Positions 35,859-48,469 of a stretch of DNA of 64,000 nt are shown one piece after another. Numbering within the stretch: position 1 is the stretch's first letter; every line of letters starts with the position of its first letter. The position numbers were made by a program, and so were the translations under genes. Where the stretch lies: the NCBI GenBank assembly GCA_027943335.1, contig BSBK01000760.1, positions 1,587,001 through 1,651,000 on the forward strand, written 5' to 3'. A model generated the notes under the pieces. It was given only the letters and a program-made list of their open reading frames with translations, made no database searches and had not been told where the DNA came from. The DNA is from Chamaecyparis obtusa (Eukaryota; Streptophyta; Pinopsida; Cupressales; Cupressaceae).

Positions 35859-36225
35859 ATCTCCCCCATTAGCATTGATGGAAACATAGATGAAAAAACA
35901 TCCAAATTCCATGAATACCAACACTGCAACAATAATGCTCTAAAATGTTTTCAAGTTCTCTTCATTAATCAAATCTTCCTTTGTTTTCCATTTTATATTT
36001 CTTGTATCCTTCTCCCTCAAATTCTCTTCAATAGATGGTTTTTCATGTATCCTTCTCCACCATTGATATCAATGAAAAATGCTACATCACTATGTCAACA
36101 ACAACTTCAATGTCAAAAGATACTTTTCAGAAAATACATTTCACTAGAGTCCTCATGACTCAGCTCAGAAACACATACTCCCCCATAGAGGAAGTACCAA
36201 CATCTAGTCCAAAAAAAGATAAGTC

Positions 36226-39200
36226 TCATATACCACTAGACTGATGCAACAATCTGCATCGGTTCTCAAAAGTAAGATGGGGCATAACCCCAAGCATACC
36301 TCTCAAATACTCAAATGTATCTTTAGGAAAAGGCTTTGTAAATATATCTACAATCTTCTCTTTTGTACTTATATACTCAAGTCTGACTTCTTTCTTTACA
36401 AATTTCTCTCTCACTACATGATATTTTATTTCTATTTTCTTTTTCTTAGAATGTAGTACGAGATTCTTAGACATACTAACTGTACTAGTGTTATCACAGT
36501 GTATAACAACTGGCTCATCAAATTTTATTCCAATATCCTTCAACATTTGTTTCATCCATATTATCTAGTTACAATTATTTGCTACTGCTACATATTTTTC
36601 TTTTGTTGTGCTATGTGAAATACAGTTTTGTTTCTTTCTTAGCCAAGAAACCAATCTTCCTCCAAGGAAAAATGCTCCACCACTTGTACTCCTTTTGTCA
36701 TCAACACTTCCTCCCCAATCTGCATCTGTATATGCACATAGGGTAAAGTCATCAGATTTTTCATACCATAATCCATATTCAATTATGCCTTTCAAGTACC
36801 TCAATATCCTTTTTACTGCTACATAATGTGATTCTTTAGGGTCAACTTGAAATCTTGCAATGATTCCAACCACATGTGATATGTCTATTCTTGTATGAGT
36901 TAAATATTGCAATCCTCCAATTATAGATCTATACTTCTTTTGTTCAATTGCATGAGTCTCATATGTGCTAGATAACTTGTGTCCATTTACCATAGGTGTG
37001 CCAACTAGCTTACAATTCTCCATTCCAAATCTCTTTAATAAGTCATTCAAGTACTTTGTTTGACATAAGAAGATACCATCACTATTCTATGTTATCTACA
37101 ATGCTGAAAAACATCTCACCAATCATACTCATTTCAAATTCAGTCTTCATTTCATTTGCAAATTTATCACTGGCTTCATCTTCTCCTCCAAATATAATAT
37201 CATCAACAAATATAACTACAACCAAAAAACCATTTTCAATTTATTTTTTATACAAGTTGCTATCCGCTGAGCCTTTAGTAAATCCTAATTTTATCAAATA
37301 TTTATCCAGTCTTGCATACCAAGTTCTAGGTGCTTGTTTAAGTCCATATAAATCTTTGTTTAGTTTACATACCATGTCTCCTTCATGAGTTAAGGTAAAA
37401 CATTCAGGCTGCTCAATGTAAACTTCTTCTTCTAACTCTCCATTTAGAAATGTTGACTTCACATCCAACTAATATACTTTAAATTTCTTATAGGCCGCAT
37501 AAGCTAGAAACATTCTTACTGCTTCAATTCTTTCTATAGGCGCAAAAGTTTCATCATAGTCAATTCGTTCTTGTTGTGAGTATCCTTTACATACCAATCT
37601 CTCTTTATTCCTTACAATTTCTTTTTTTTCATTCATCTTGTTCTTGAATACCCATTTAGTTCCTATAACATTTTTATCTTTAGGTCTAGAGACCAACTCC
37701 CAAGTCTTGTTCTTTTCAATTTGATCTAGTTCTTCCTTCATAGCTTTAATCCAATATTCATCTTCACAGGATCCACTAGCAGATTTAGGTTCAATTTGAG
37801 AAATTAAACACAATTGTTCTTGTACCTTATTTTGTGTCAAAATTCCTCTGTCTATTCTCCCAATAATCTTCTCAACAGGATGATTTCTTGTTAGATTCTT
37901 ATTAGGTGTCACTGTCTTAGTTCTTGCTTCAACTATAGGTTCTTCTATGATTTCCTCAATGTAGCTTTCATTCTGCAAATCACTGTCAGTTTCATAGAAT
38001 AATTCAACATTTTCTTGATCAATTCTAGGATGAGTTCCTTCATCTGATTCATAATCAAGCATTATTTCCTAAATTTTGAACTTTTCATCAACTTTAACAT
38101 TTGCGCTCTCAACAATAGTTTTAGTTCTTTTATTGAAACATCTATAAGCTTTGATTTTATTTGAATAACCAAGAAATATACCTTCATCACTTCTAGGGTC
38201 AAACTTTCCAATGTCATCATCTCTCTTAATATAACATTTATTTCCAAAATTTTTGAAATACTTAACTGATGGTGCATGTCCAAACCATAGTTCATAAGGT
38301 GTCTTATCTATGTCTGCTCTGATCTATACTCTGATCATTGTATATAGTGTTGTATTCACTACTTCTCTCTAGAATATCTTCACCAAGTTATTTTCAAATA
38401 GCATGGCTCTTGTTGCTTCAGTTACTGACATGTTTCTTCTTTTTACAATACCATTTTGTTTAGGTGTTTTAGGGGCTAAAAACTGTCTCTTAATGCCATT
38501 CACTTTACAAAAAGTGTTACATTCTTTTAAAGTAAATTCTCCACCTCTATCTAATCTCAAACATTTAATCTTCATTCTAGATTCATTCTCAACTTTGTTC
38601 TTAATTAATCTAAACTTATCAAATGCCTCAGACTTTTCTTTAAGAAATGCAATCCACATCATTCTTGTAAAATCATCAGCAAGAATCATAAAATACCTTT
38701 CACCATAGAATACTCTAGTCCTTTTGGGACCGCTCAAGTCAGTATGAACAATTTTTAAATTCTTTTCTAGTGTAAAATTCTTTCTAGAAATGAGCTTGTC
38801 TTCTGTTTAGCCATAACACATTCCTTGCAAATCATGTTAGTAGGTTTCATAATTTTAGGAAAATCTCTTACTACAAGTCTAGTACTCACTTTCACAATGT
38901 TATCAAAGTTTATATGACAAAATCTTCTATTCCATAACCAATTGTCATCAATCTTAGTAATCAAGCATGTCATCTTAGTAGGACTCAATTGAAATACATT
39001 ACCTCTAGTTCTTGATCCGGTTCCATTTAAATTACCATCCTTGTCTTTGATTACACAAGTTTTCTCAATAAACCAAACTTGATATCCCTTATCAACTAGT
39101 TGTCCAACACTCAAAAGGTTATGTTTCAATCCATCCACAAAGTAAACATCATCAGTGTTAGTCTTTCCATCAAGAGTAATAGATCCTATTCCTTTTATCA

Positions 39201-40316
39201 AACAAGATGCATTGTTTCCAACTCTAACAATTCCTCCATCATAATTGTTAAACTTTATGAATTTCTTCATGTCTCCAGTCATATGATCTAAACAACCACT
39301 ATCTATAATCCAATCAGATCTCTTTTCTACTTGAGAGACTATAGCTTTTTCTTCTTTAACTTATGTTTCAGGGTTTTCTTCTTTTATTGCTACAAATCCT
39401 ATATCATCATTCTCATTATCACTTTCACTTAGATATTTTTCCATACTAACATCAAATTATTCATCATTAGTATAGTAAAATTCTTTAGATCTTCTAGGTT
39501 TAAAGTTATTTCTATACTTCTTTACTCTCTTAGGACATTTAGATGCAAAATGACCATATTCTTGACTGTCTAGTTCTCTTTTCACAAGAAAGGCAATTCC
39601 TTCCTCTATATTCCTATCTTCTTCATTCTTAAATATGTTGCCACTAGCATAATCTCCACTTACACTAATGCTTCTTGACAAAGTAGGATGAATACTAAGT
39701 GCATTGAATGTCTCAAGTTCATCTCTACTACTTCTAGTCTTCCAAGAAGGGTTTCTCTAGTGAAGTTCTCATTACAAGGTATAACTTGCTCAATCATCTA
39801 TGTTGTCTTATTAAATACAAGAGTTAATGTCCTTAGAATTTTCCATATCACTTCATTCTCTATCTTGATTCCTTCACAAGATTTTATACTTGCAACAATT
39901 TATGACATTCTACCAATATAGCTTCTAACAGATTCATCTTCCATCATTCTTATATCTTCAAATACACATATCCAATTATATAATCTGAATTTCTTTGCAT
40001 GTTCATCATCTTAAAAAGTAGATTGTAAAGCTAACCAAATTTCATGAGATGTTTTTAGATATTTTACCTGACTGCACTCATTTTCTAGAAGGGATGACAA
40101 GAGTGCTTCTCTGGAAAGTATGTTACACATGAATAGATATCTCTCCTCATTTTTAGATTCCTCAATTTTATCTTTGTCAATGATAGTCTTCTTATTCTTT
40201 GTGATTAACTAGTATCCTAGTCCTAAAAAAAGAAAATGTGTCTTCATATTTTCTTTCCAGCTATCAAATTTCACTCCATCAAACTTAGGGCTTTCTTTCC
40301 TGAAATGATTCGCCAT
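36226..40316 (-). pseudogene. Copia D gag-pol, frameshifted and with many stops
   Basis: Minus-strand gag starts at 40316 (MANHFRKESPKFDG) and decays quickly through frameshifts near 39700. Recognisable afterwards: protease / GAG-pre-integrase (39282-38767, LLSVGQLVDKGYQVW, LWNRRFCHINFDN); integrase (38737-38369, DDFTRMMW, DRGGEF, KQNGIV); the linker (38062-37600); RT ([46 protein letters not shown] near 37200); and RNase H (GGSVDDKRSTSGGAFF, CDNTSTVSMSKN) to a stop at 36226. A piece is lost near 37100 where copia I has MKYILGLQIT. It cannot encode a working polyprotein. Confidence 0.9.
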
Positions 40317-40372
40317 GGATCTCCTTAAGTTGTTAAAATTTTCCTTCAAGGACCTACTACTCTGATACCAAT

Positions 40373-41328
40373 TGTTAGATAGTAAAGTCCACCAAGATAA
40401 TTGAGAGGGGGGGGTGAATTAGTTATTAGATAAATACAACTTTTATCACATTTAATAGATTTCAACCATCTAAGAAATGTAGTCAACAACCATAAAAAGA
40501 TATACATACACAAAAACACAATAACATAAGGTATGTTGACTAGGGAACCTCTTGATCAGAGAGTAAACCCGGTGGGAATGATTCCCACAAAAGATGCACT
40601 AATATGAAAATTCCTACTGAGAGGACGGACTCTGTTAGGAGTTTTATGAAATACATTTAGTACATATGAATCTCTATTAGGAGACTTTGAATCTCAGTTA
40701 AAATATTCTAACCCTATTAGGAGTTATGGAAGACAGAAGGACTGACTGTCCAAACAGCTTCAAGGGAAAGATCACTGAATAAACTATCCAACTGATCTCT
40801 ATATTACTCAACAAAATAATACCAAAAGATTACTAATCTCAATAACTTATCACTTCTCCTCTGACTGTGCCAAACCGCACCAACTACTTCATCAGATCTC
40901 AATACTAGATCTTTGTACTTTGCATATCCACATCACAATAATCATGTCTTCATCATCTATACAACTTTGTATGCTCATATTCTATCCTGATTAGGAGATA
41001 TCATCTGATTTCCACAAACTGCTTCTCAAGAACACTACCTGAATATTGCTTCCACTAATTTACACATAACTATCATGAATAATTGAATTTCCATATACGC
41101 TCTTAACCATGATATTAGGAAACATAATAGATTATTTTCTCAACTCTTCATAGCTTGATCTTCAATATCCCATGTGCACTAATACAAACATTGTCTACTT
41201 CTCTGCTAATCTTTAGTAGATTAGTGTGTTGACATCAATGACAATCACAGTCATGAATGCGACAAAAACTGCTATAGGATGGTTGTGAATACTCCCCCAT
41301 AGGATATATTTATCATTCATTCCTAAAA
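40373..41328 (-). repeat. Copia D 5' LTR (reverse), with internal deletion
   Basis: 956 bp. Compared with the copia I LTR about 240 bp are missing near 40930, where GCATATCC joins ACATCACAATAATC. The end reads CCTAAAA instead of CCTAACA. Confidence 0.88.
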
Positions 41329-42277
41329 AGGAAGAGAATGAAATGTGTTATTGACACATCTGTCGAGGAAGCTTGAAGTGGAAAAATGGATGATGGAGAT
41401 TAAGAGGCAAAATCTAATGGTTGATATGAAAACAATTTACACATCTATTAAAGAGACATGAGATTCATTGTTGAATAATGTCAGATGAATAGAGATTGTA
41501 GAATATTTTGTGTGAAGACATTTTACATGCATACCTGATCAAATTGGTTATAGACAAAACTGAGCTAAACTATAGGCATAACCAAGGGTCAGACATATTA
41601 TACACCGAGTGAAGTAAGTTGGAGGATATAATGCAGTGAATTGATTATTGATCAGATGAGTTATTTTGATCTTAGCATAGATCTGAATACTTGCAAATTG
41701 AGTTGTATTTGAATCAGATCACTATTGTATCAGTTTAACCATTATTACAGTAAAATCTCTTAACCAAGTGGACTTAACAGTTTTTTTGTATTTCCATATG
41801 ACATTCAAGGAATGTTAAATGTTTTCTTGTTGACCCCATAGTGAATTTTGGTCAAAGGAGAATTGTTAGTAATAAATCTTCTAACTAGGTCACACCTAAC
41901 AGTGTGCATTGTAACCTTTAATAGGATTGGCTCCTAACCGAGCTCACTTCAGAAGAGTGAAATATTTTGGGTTATCGGTCCGAGGTGGTTTTTCCCTTAG
42001 CAGGGTTTCCATGTTAAATCTTTGTGTTATGTGTTATTTGTTACGATTTTTTTTCTATCATACTTTATATATTGCATATTTGATTAATCGATAAAGATAG
42101 TTTTGGAAATTACTATTATTTGGTAAATGAATTGAATGATAGTTATCTTATCTTACCGAGTTGTTTGATTTGTTGATAAGTTTGAAATAGTACATCTGAG
42201 AGTTTGGGACTATAGGATAGCTAATTTAACTGATTCACCCCCCCCCCCCCCCCCCACCCCCTCTTAGTTATCTAACA
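41329..42277 (+). repeat. Copia E 5' LTR (3' part)
   Basis: The sequence ends TTAGTTATCTAACA directly before an initiator-Met PBS (TTGGTATCAGATC, 42279-42291), so it is the end of a forward copia LTR. Its start is probably left of copia D. An 18-base C run at 42238-42255 lies 20 bases before the end. Confidence 0.75.
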
Positions 42278-42342
42278 ATTGGTATCAGATCATATTGGTT
42301 TCTTGGAGGAAAGTTTCAAGGACTTGAGCTAAAGATCACAAG

Positions 42343-43836
42343 ATGTATAAAAGGGAAGTGTCTAAGCTAAACAAAGATAACTTCTCGACATGGAAAAGAA
42401 GGATGAGGTTGCCAATATATGCAATTGGAAAATCTTCTCTTAAACTCCTAGACAATGGCTACACACAACTGACTATTGGAACTTTGACAGTTGTTTAGAT
42501 GAGAGATAGACATGAACATAATATAAAAATGATAGAGATTGTTGCTTCCCTATTTAATGTAGAGTTTGAGGATATCAAAACATGTACTATAATGAAATAA
42601 ATTTGGGACAAACTTGTACTAGATCATGGAGTATATGTAAATGTAATGAGATCCAGAGATGAAAGCCTTAGAGTTATATTTGATGATATGAAGATGAAAG
42701 AAGGTGAAAACATTATACAATACTCTAACCGAATCAAGGTGGTCAATGCTATTCAAGGAGCATGAGGTGGTCAATGATATTCAAGGAGTGAGAGGAGTAG
42801 GAGGTGCCTATCTATGCTATTAGAATCTTTTCTATTCATGAAATGAGATCTGTACCAAATAGTGTTCTTACACTTGATAGCCTAATTGGTAAGATGACTA
42901 CTTTTGAGCTAAATAAATATGATATTAGTATTTTACCAAGTGTTGAGTCTACATTTATGTCATCCTTGAATATTGGTAAGTCTAGCAGTAAACATAACAT
43001 AAGAAATGAAAGTGGTAGTGATAGTGAAGATGAGCTTGATAAGCTTGAAGCACTTATGGCTAGGAGGCTATAGAAAGGTAAAGGAAGGTATAAAGGAAAG
43101 TTACCTTTGGCATGTTTTAATTGTAAAGAGATTGGCCATATTTCTACTAGATGTCCTAACATATAAGATGAAGATAAAGACAATGACTGATCTGGTGAAA
43201 GAAAGTTTGACAGAAGAGACAACCGAGAACATAGGGGAAACTGACACTGTGATAGAAGAAACAACCGAGACTACAAAGACAAAGGCAAGAAGACATGTTA
43301 CCTTTTTGGAGATTATGATGATGATGATACAGACACCAACACTGATAAAGACATTGAAGTGGTATTTGTTACAATGAAAGATGATTCAGAAGAAGAAGAA
43401 ATGCATGTAGAAACAACACTTTTATCTAAAGTTAGCAAGAATGATACATGGATTATTGATAGTGGTTGTACACATCATATGACTAGTGATGAGGAAAATT
43501 TTGATCATCTTAAACATTATAATGGAGGATCTGTTTAAATGGGAAATGATACAGCTTGTCTAGTGAAAGGAAAAGGATCTATCTTGTTGAACAATAAGAT
43601 TAGATGTGATAATACATATTGGGTGAAAGGTCTTAACTATAATCTATTGAGTGTAGAACAATTGAATAATTTAGGTCATTGAGCTGCATTTGAAAGTAGA
43701 AAGGTGAAGATCTATGATGAGACTAGAAAGTTGGTTGGTACTAGTGAACATACCAAAGGTAATCTATTTTATCTTGATAATGCTAAAACTTCTTGTTTGT
43801 TGGCTGGAAATGAAGATTTGTGGTTGTGGCATAAAA
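42343..43836 (+). pseudogene. Copia E gag to GAG-pre-integrase, truncated by copia F
   Basis: ATG 42343 (MYKREVSKLNKDNFSTWK) starts a gag of the UBN2 type. A 28-bp tandem duplication at 42737-42792 shifts the frame. Gag resumes at 42804, with zinc knuckle CFNCKEIGHISTRC near 43115, then the protease motif DTWIIDSGCTHHMT near 43448 and the GAG-pre-integrase motif LWLWHKM at 43820. The sequence then stops at the copia F insertion. Several stops occur. It is a third copia family, distinct from A/B/C/F and D/I. Confidence 0.85.
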
Positions 43837-44965
43837 TGTTAGAGATTTTCCAGTAAACTACTGCTGACTGTATGTTTATCATTGATGACAACATATGGTA
43901 AGTAGCATGCATGGAAGACTTATGTAGTAAGCTTTAAATATATGTAGCATGGACATGTTATCAACATGATATCATGGACGCAGAGGTTAATTGTTAGTAC
44001 AGATAGTTATGTAGCAGCTTGTGTCAGTACTTTTCTTGACATAGTTACAGGCAGTGTTCTATGAGTGATTGTCTCTACAGTTATCATGGAGCCTTGCACA
44101 TTTGGATATGTGATGGAGACATGATATTTTTATTGAATTCATGAATGAAGAGTTTGATGTGCAATAGAAGTGAATTTATGCAGTCGCTATTCACCAGTTG
44201 TAGTTTTTTGTGTTTATCCAAAAGAGCCGATAGAGATTATATTGGTACAAGAGTTGCATCTATCATTCCAATATGCATGCTTGGATTATTGATTGGAGAA
44301 GATTTAAGAATGTTTGGTTAAGAGGGCATGATGCAATTCAGCTTGAGGAGAAAGTATCAGTTAATTTGGTAGAGCTGATAGTGTGTAGCATCTGTCTACA
44401 CTTATTGATTTGGATAGGTCCCAGTTTGTGTTGTGTTCTTAGTAGAGCCAACTGATATTTTATTGGAGAGTGTTATTGTTTCTTTAATATGATTTCAAGG
44501 TGTTTCTAATAGGCTGACTTCATTATATCATTTAGAGGAAATATACTTATAGCCGGTCATTTGTGATCGCTAGGAGTATGGCAATGGAGATGAAAGATTA
44601 GAGTAGAGAAGAGAGTGTGAAGTATTGTTCCATCAAGAAGAGGTCTATGTGACAAAGAAGATAGAGTGTGATATTCATTGGAACTGATCAAGATAGGAGG
44701 TCTACCTTGTAGTTCACCAAGATCTAGATATAGTGTGTATTTGTTATTCAGAAGGTTGCAGCCTTCACCCCTTTAAGCAGTGAGCTCTTAGACAGTGTGT
44801 CCTCACCCCTAATAGGGTCAATCATAAAAAACACCTAACAGGGTCTGACCTTTGACCAGGTCACTATACTAAAAGAATTGTAAATATTAACTCCTAACAG
44901 GGTTGTAAGATCTTCTAACAAGGATCATTATACACTAGTTCAGTTTATTAGTGGGTGTTAATTCA
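43837..44965 (+). repeat. Copia F 5' LTR, missing its 3' end and PBS
   Basis: Aligns with the copia C LTR until TATTAGTGGGTGTTAATTC, then jumps to leader sequence (CCAAGTTCCTCAGAG). The last ~190 bases of LTR and PBS seen in C are absent. This copy could not be used as a template in the normal way. Confidence 0.8.
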
Positions 44966-45026
44966 TTTATCTATTTATTATACCAAGTTCCTCAGAGAGA
45001 AAGTTTAACAGCTTGAGGTTGATTAG

Positions 45027-46515
45027 ATGGCATTCTTCAGAAAAGACAGTCCTAAATTTGATGGAGAGAACTATCATGATTGGAAGAACACAATGGTGAC
45101 ACATTTGCAGTGCATTGCTTTTGAAGTTTTTGAAGTGGCTATCAAAGAAGTTAAGATCTCCTCTCTAGAAGATCTTGCAAAGGAAGATGCTACTGGCAAG
45201 AAAAAGGATTTTTTCCATCAGAATGAAATAGCCAAAGAAGCCCTTATTAGCACCTTATCTAATAGTGAGTTTTCAGAGATAAAGAAAGTAGACACAACTT
45301 ACAAGATATGGAAGCACCTAGAAGACATGTTTGAAGGAGATACACAAGAAAAGAATGCTAGTAGAAAGACATGGAAGAAAAGATACAATGCATTAGAGAT
45401 GCTACCTAAAGAAGACATTAGAACTTACAACTAAAGGATTAATGAAGCAGTTCCTGGAATCAGAAACAATGGCAGAGAGATCTTGGAGAGAGACATTATG
45501 GATAAGTTGATGACTACTCTAACAACAAAGTATTAAAACAAGATTAACATCGTTGATGAAACCATGAAGCTTACAAAAAATTTCAAGAGAGAGACCTTGA
45601 TCAGAAAATTTTTAACTTTTGAGATTTCAAGATTGAAGACAGAGCCTAAAAGTGAGACAACCTTCAAAGCATCAGTCCATGGTAAGAAATCCTTAAACAC
45701 TTCTGGTAATTTTGATGATGAAGATGAAGATAAAGAGATAGATGATATTATTGCTATGATTGCTAAGAAAGAAAGAAAAGGGAAAGGAAAGTATGAAGGT
45801 CAGTTACCATTCAAATGTTTCTCATGTAATAATATTGGTCACTTTGCATCTAAGTGTCCTACAAGAGTTAATAAATTTAGAACTAACTACAAGCCTAAGT
45901 ATACAAATGAATGTTACTATGCTGGTGATAGAGCTTCTGATGATGATTCAGTTGAAGATGAAATTGGATTCATTTATATTATGGAGAAGATGTTTGATGA
46001 GATGGATCGTGAAGATGAGAAAAAGGAACAAGAGATAGAATTAATTTCACAAGTAGACATAAGGACAGATTGGATTATAGATAGCAGTTTTTCACATCAC
46101 ATGATAGGTGATAAAGATAGATTTGTTCATTTGGACAAATACAAAGATGGCATGGTTAGATTTGGAGATAATAATTCTAAACCTATCATTGGTAAAGGAG
46201 CTATCACATTGGATGGAAAGAACAATACTGATGATGTTCTTTATGTAGATGGTTTGTAGCATAACCTTCTTAGTGTTGGGTAGTTTCTTGACAAAGGTTA
46301 TCAGTTGGAGTTCAAAGAGAAAAAGTGCATCATTAACAACAAGGATGGTGTAATGATTGCATCAGGTTCAAAGACTAAAGGTAATTTTTTTTAGCTTAGT
46401 TCAGAAGCAAGTTGCATTGTTGCTAAAGTAGATGACAATTGGCTATGCAATAAAAGACTATGTCATATCAATTTTGATAACATAGTAAAGATAAGAAATG
46501 TAAAGGCAGTAAGAG
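45027..46515 (+). pseudogene. Copia F gag and protease, truncated
   Basis: ATG 45027 (MAFFRKDSPKFDGENYHDWK) opens one frame to the break at 46515. It has gag with GDTQEKNASRKTWKKRYNAL, zinc knuckle CFSCNNIGHFASKC near 45820, the protease region as DWIIDSSFSHHM (Cys of the usual SGCSHHM lost), and the GAG-pre-integrase start LCNKRLCHINFDN. Stops at 45432, 45534, 46257 and later interrupt it. The frame ends where gypsy G enters. Confidence 0.9.
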
Positions 46516-46790
46516 TGATGAGCCTGGTTTATGGATTTTTTTGTTTATGATTTTTTGGTTTAGACTTAAAGTATTTCATGGGTTTTCATAAATAATATTA
46601 ACACTTTCTATGTTTCTATGCTATGACTACGTCTGTATTTGGTGCTTTTAAGACTAAAGAAATATGCTGAATATATATATATATATATATAAAGTGGATA
46701 TTATGATGAAATTTGGTATTTCTTTCCTCTTTGCATTAATGGGGTAGTGTTCCTGTAGCCATGTGATGAGGATATGCTAAAGTAGGAAAG
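46516..46790 (+). repeat. Gypsy G 5' LTR, left part
   Basis: From TGATGAGCC to the CTTATT target duplication of the DNA transposon. It contains a short (AT)n run at about 46673. The right part is 52169-52712. The left boundary is well defined by the break in copia F. Confidence 0.7.
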
Positions 46791-46851
46791 CTTATTGGTA
46801 TGTGCAGGATCACGGTATGTCAAAAAGTGGCAACGTCAGAAAGAAGTTCTG

Positions 46852-47418
46852 ATTGATAGACTCTTTGAAAAATAACTATAACTTTCAGACAATATAACAT
46901 TTTTGAAATTTGAAATATTCATCACATTCTATTCTTCACCTCATACTATAATAATTGACAATTCTTTTAATTTGATGAAGTTTGGACTAAGTTAAGGTGG
47001 TCAGACATGAGAGTTTTAATATTTAGAAAAAATTATAGCATAAAAATCATAATTAATTATTTACTTAGGAAAAAAATACAAAAAAATATACATCACATCC
47101 AAACATGAGTCTAATACTTTTATCTAGAATATTATAAAAAAATATTATCATTTGATTTTGTTTAATGTGGTCAGACATACACCTACTTGTTATCTTTCTA
47201 GTCCTAATTGATAAACTTATTGAAAAATAGCTATAACTTTCAAACTGTATAACATTTTTGAAATCCAAAACCTGCGTCACATTCTATGATTTTCCTACTA
47301 CAAGAAAAATAAAAAAAGTTTTCAATTTGATAAAGTTTAGACTAATTTAATGTGGTTAGACATGAGAGTTTTTGTATTGTGGAAAAGTTGTAGAAGAAAA
47401 ATCATAAATAATTATTTA
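46852..47418. repeat. Tandem ~355-bp units inside the DNA transposon
   Basis: Unit 1 begins ATTGATAGACTC at 46852 and unit 2 begins ATTGATAAACTT at 47207. Both carry AAATA(A/G)CTATAACTTTCA and GGTCAGACATGAG / GGTTAGACATGAG phrases. Unit 2 is split by the nested copia and ends near 51925. Confidence 0.75.
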
Positions 47419-47734
47419 TGTTATGAAATCTGGATCGTCCTATAGAGAATATATGTGAGTGCTGTAGTGAAATAGATTACCATTGTGATTGATCTTTTCA
47501 CCAGCCATGGATATATATTTATATCTTTTGAATAGTCACGTCTTGAAGAGTCTTGACCATATAATAATATAATATGACAATTATGGTAATAACCATAATT
47601 GTCTACTATAACCATAATTAACACTAATATATACCATATTATATAATACATAAATATAAATCACAATTCTTCATTAACAATAATATATATATATATATAT
47701 ATATAATTAATATGAATGAAGGTATATCTTAACA
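47419..47734 (-). repeat. 3' LTR of the non-autonomous copia (reverse)
   Basis: 316 bp, TGTTATGAAATC to ATCTTAACA, with (AT)11 at 47683-47704. Confidence 0.9.
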
Positions 47735-47765
47735 CTCCCCCTTAGCAAGTGAGTATTAAATACCA

Positions 47766-47977
47766 AAAATCTATCATGACATCCGCCACTTCGAGACACA
47801 CAAGTTAATGTAGTCTCGTCATGAAAATAGACTTGAATATCATGATCTCCGCATAGTCGGGACACATAATTAAGTAGTCTATCATGATATGGTTTCATTA
47901 TTACACATCCAGTAATAACAAGAATCAAGATCTCCGCAGAGTCGGGACACACAATTAAGTAGTCTATCTTGACACTT
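47766..47977 (-). repeat. Three ~80-bp spaced repeats next to the polypurine tract
   Basis: Related blocks near 47772, 47848 and 47929 share (T)CTCCGCAGAGTCGGGACACA and AATTAAGTAGTCTATC. The block at 47772 is the most diverged. ATCATGAT flanks the middle copy on both sides. Confidence 0.65.
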
Positions 47978-48258
47978 TGGTTAACCATTTACAAGATCGT
48001 CACCTTGAAATTTTAACCCACACACAAATGATCATTTTCACACAATATTGCAATATAATTTTTTATATTTATTCATGAATAAAAAACTCTAGCTCATCCA
48101 GAGAGTGGAAACCAAGACTTCCACCTTAGAATTGTCTATCAGTCATGACAATTTAAAACCAACAACTCAATGTTGTCTAGCCATGATAAGGTTATTACAC
48201 AGCAAGTAATAACATAGTATTCAAGATACCTTCTTTTCACCTAATAAGGCTTTGTTCC

Positions 48259-48462
48259 TCAACATACCAAGGTTATCTGAAGGTACACAATCTTCTTTCT
48301 AGCAAGATGCTTGGCAAGAGTATAAGTTGTTTGTTCTTTAGTGAGGATGTACCTCCACTGAATTACAATTGTTTGCACGATCTCATAGTCTTGGTGAATT
48401 CTAAGATTACAAAGTATACACCATCTTGACATGTTATACTCCCTCTGAATTTGTATGACCAA
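48259..48462 (-). pseudogene. Relic of copia RNase H C-terminus
   Basis: The minus-strand reading TKEQTTYTLAKHLARKKIVY resembles the TEEQ-ADILTKPLAR end of Ty1/copia RNase H. It lies about 500 bases inside the polypurine tract, roughly the expected place. Only this short stretch is recognisable, so it supports the copia assignment of the element. Confidence 0.6.
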
Positions 48463-48469
48463 GATCTTG

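Larger units (their letters stand above)
33822..41328 (-). mobile_element. Copia D: reverse Ty1/copia element of a second family
   Basis: LTRs at 33822-35858 (enlarged by a solo LTR) and 40373-41328 (with a deletion) flank a decayed gag-pol read on the minus strand. The PBS complement is at 40361-40370 and the polypurine tract complement at 35861-35870. Possible target duplications are GGGAA (33817-33821) and AGGAA (41329-41333), one mismatch. Copia I at 59858 is a better-preserved relative. Confidence 0.88.
43837..46515 (+). mobile_element. Copia F: forward Ty1/copia fragment, same family as C
   Basis: Starts with LTR sequence TGTTAGAGATTTTCC at 43837 inside copia E, then leader, gag and the first part of pol. 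It is cut at 46515 by gypsy G, at the integrase-region sequence GGCAGTAAGAG. The 3' half and 3' LTR are not in the window. Confidence 0.88.

Noticed and set aside
42238..42261. G-quadruplex at the C-rich run
   Set aside because: A single long run rather than four separated runs; only the conserved position at LTR ends is notable.
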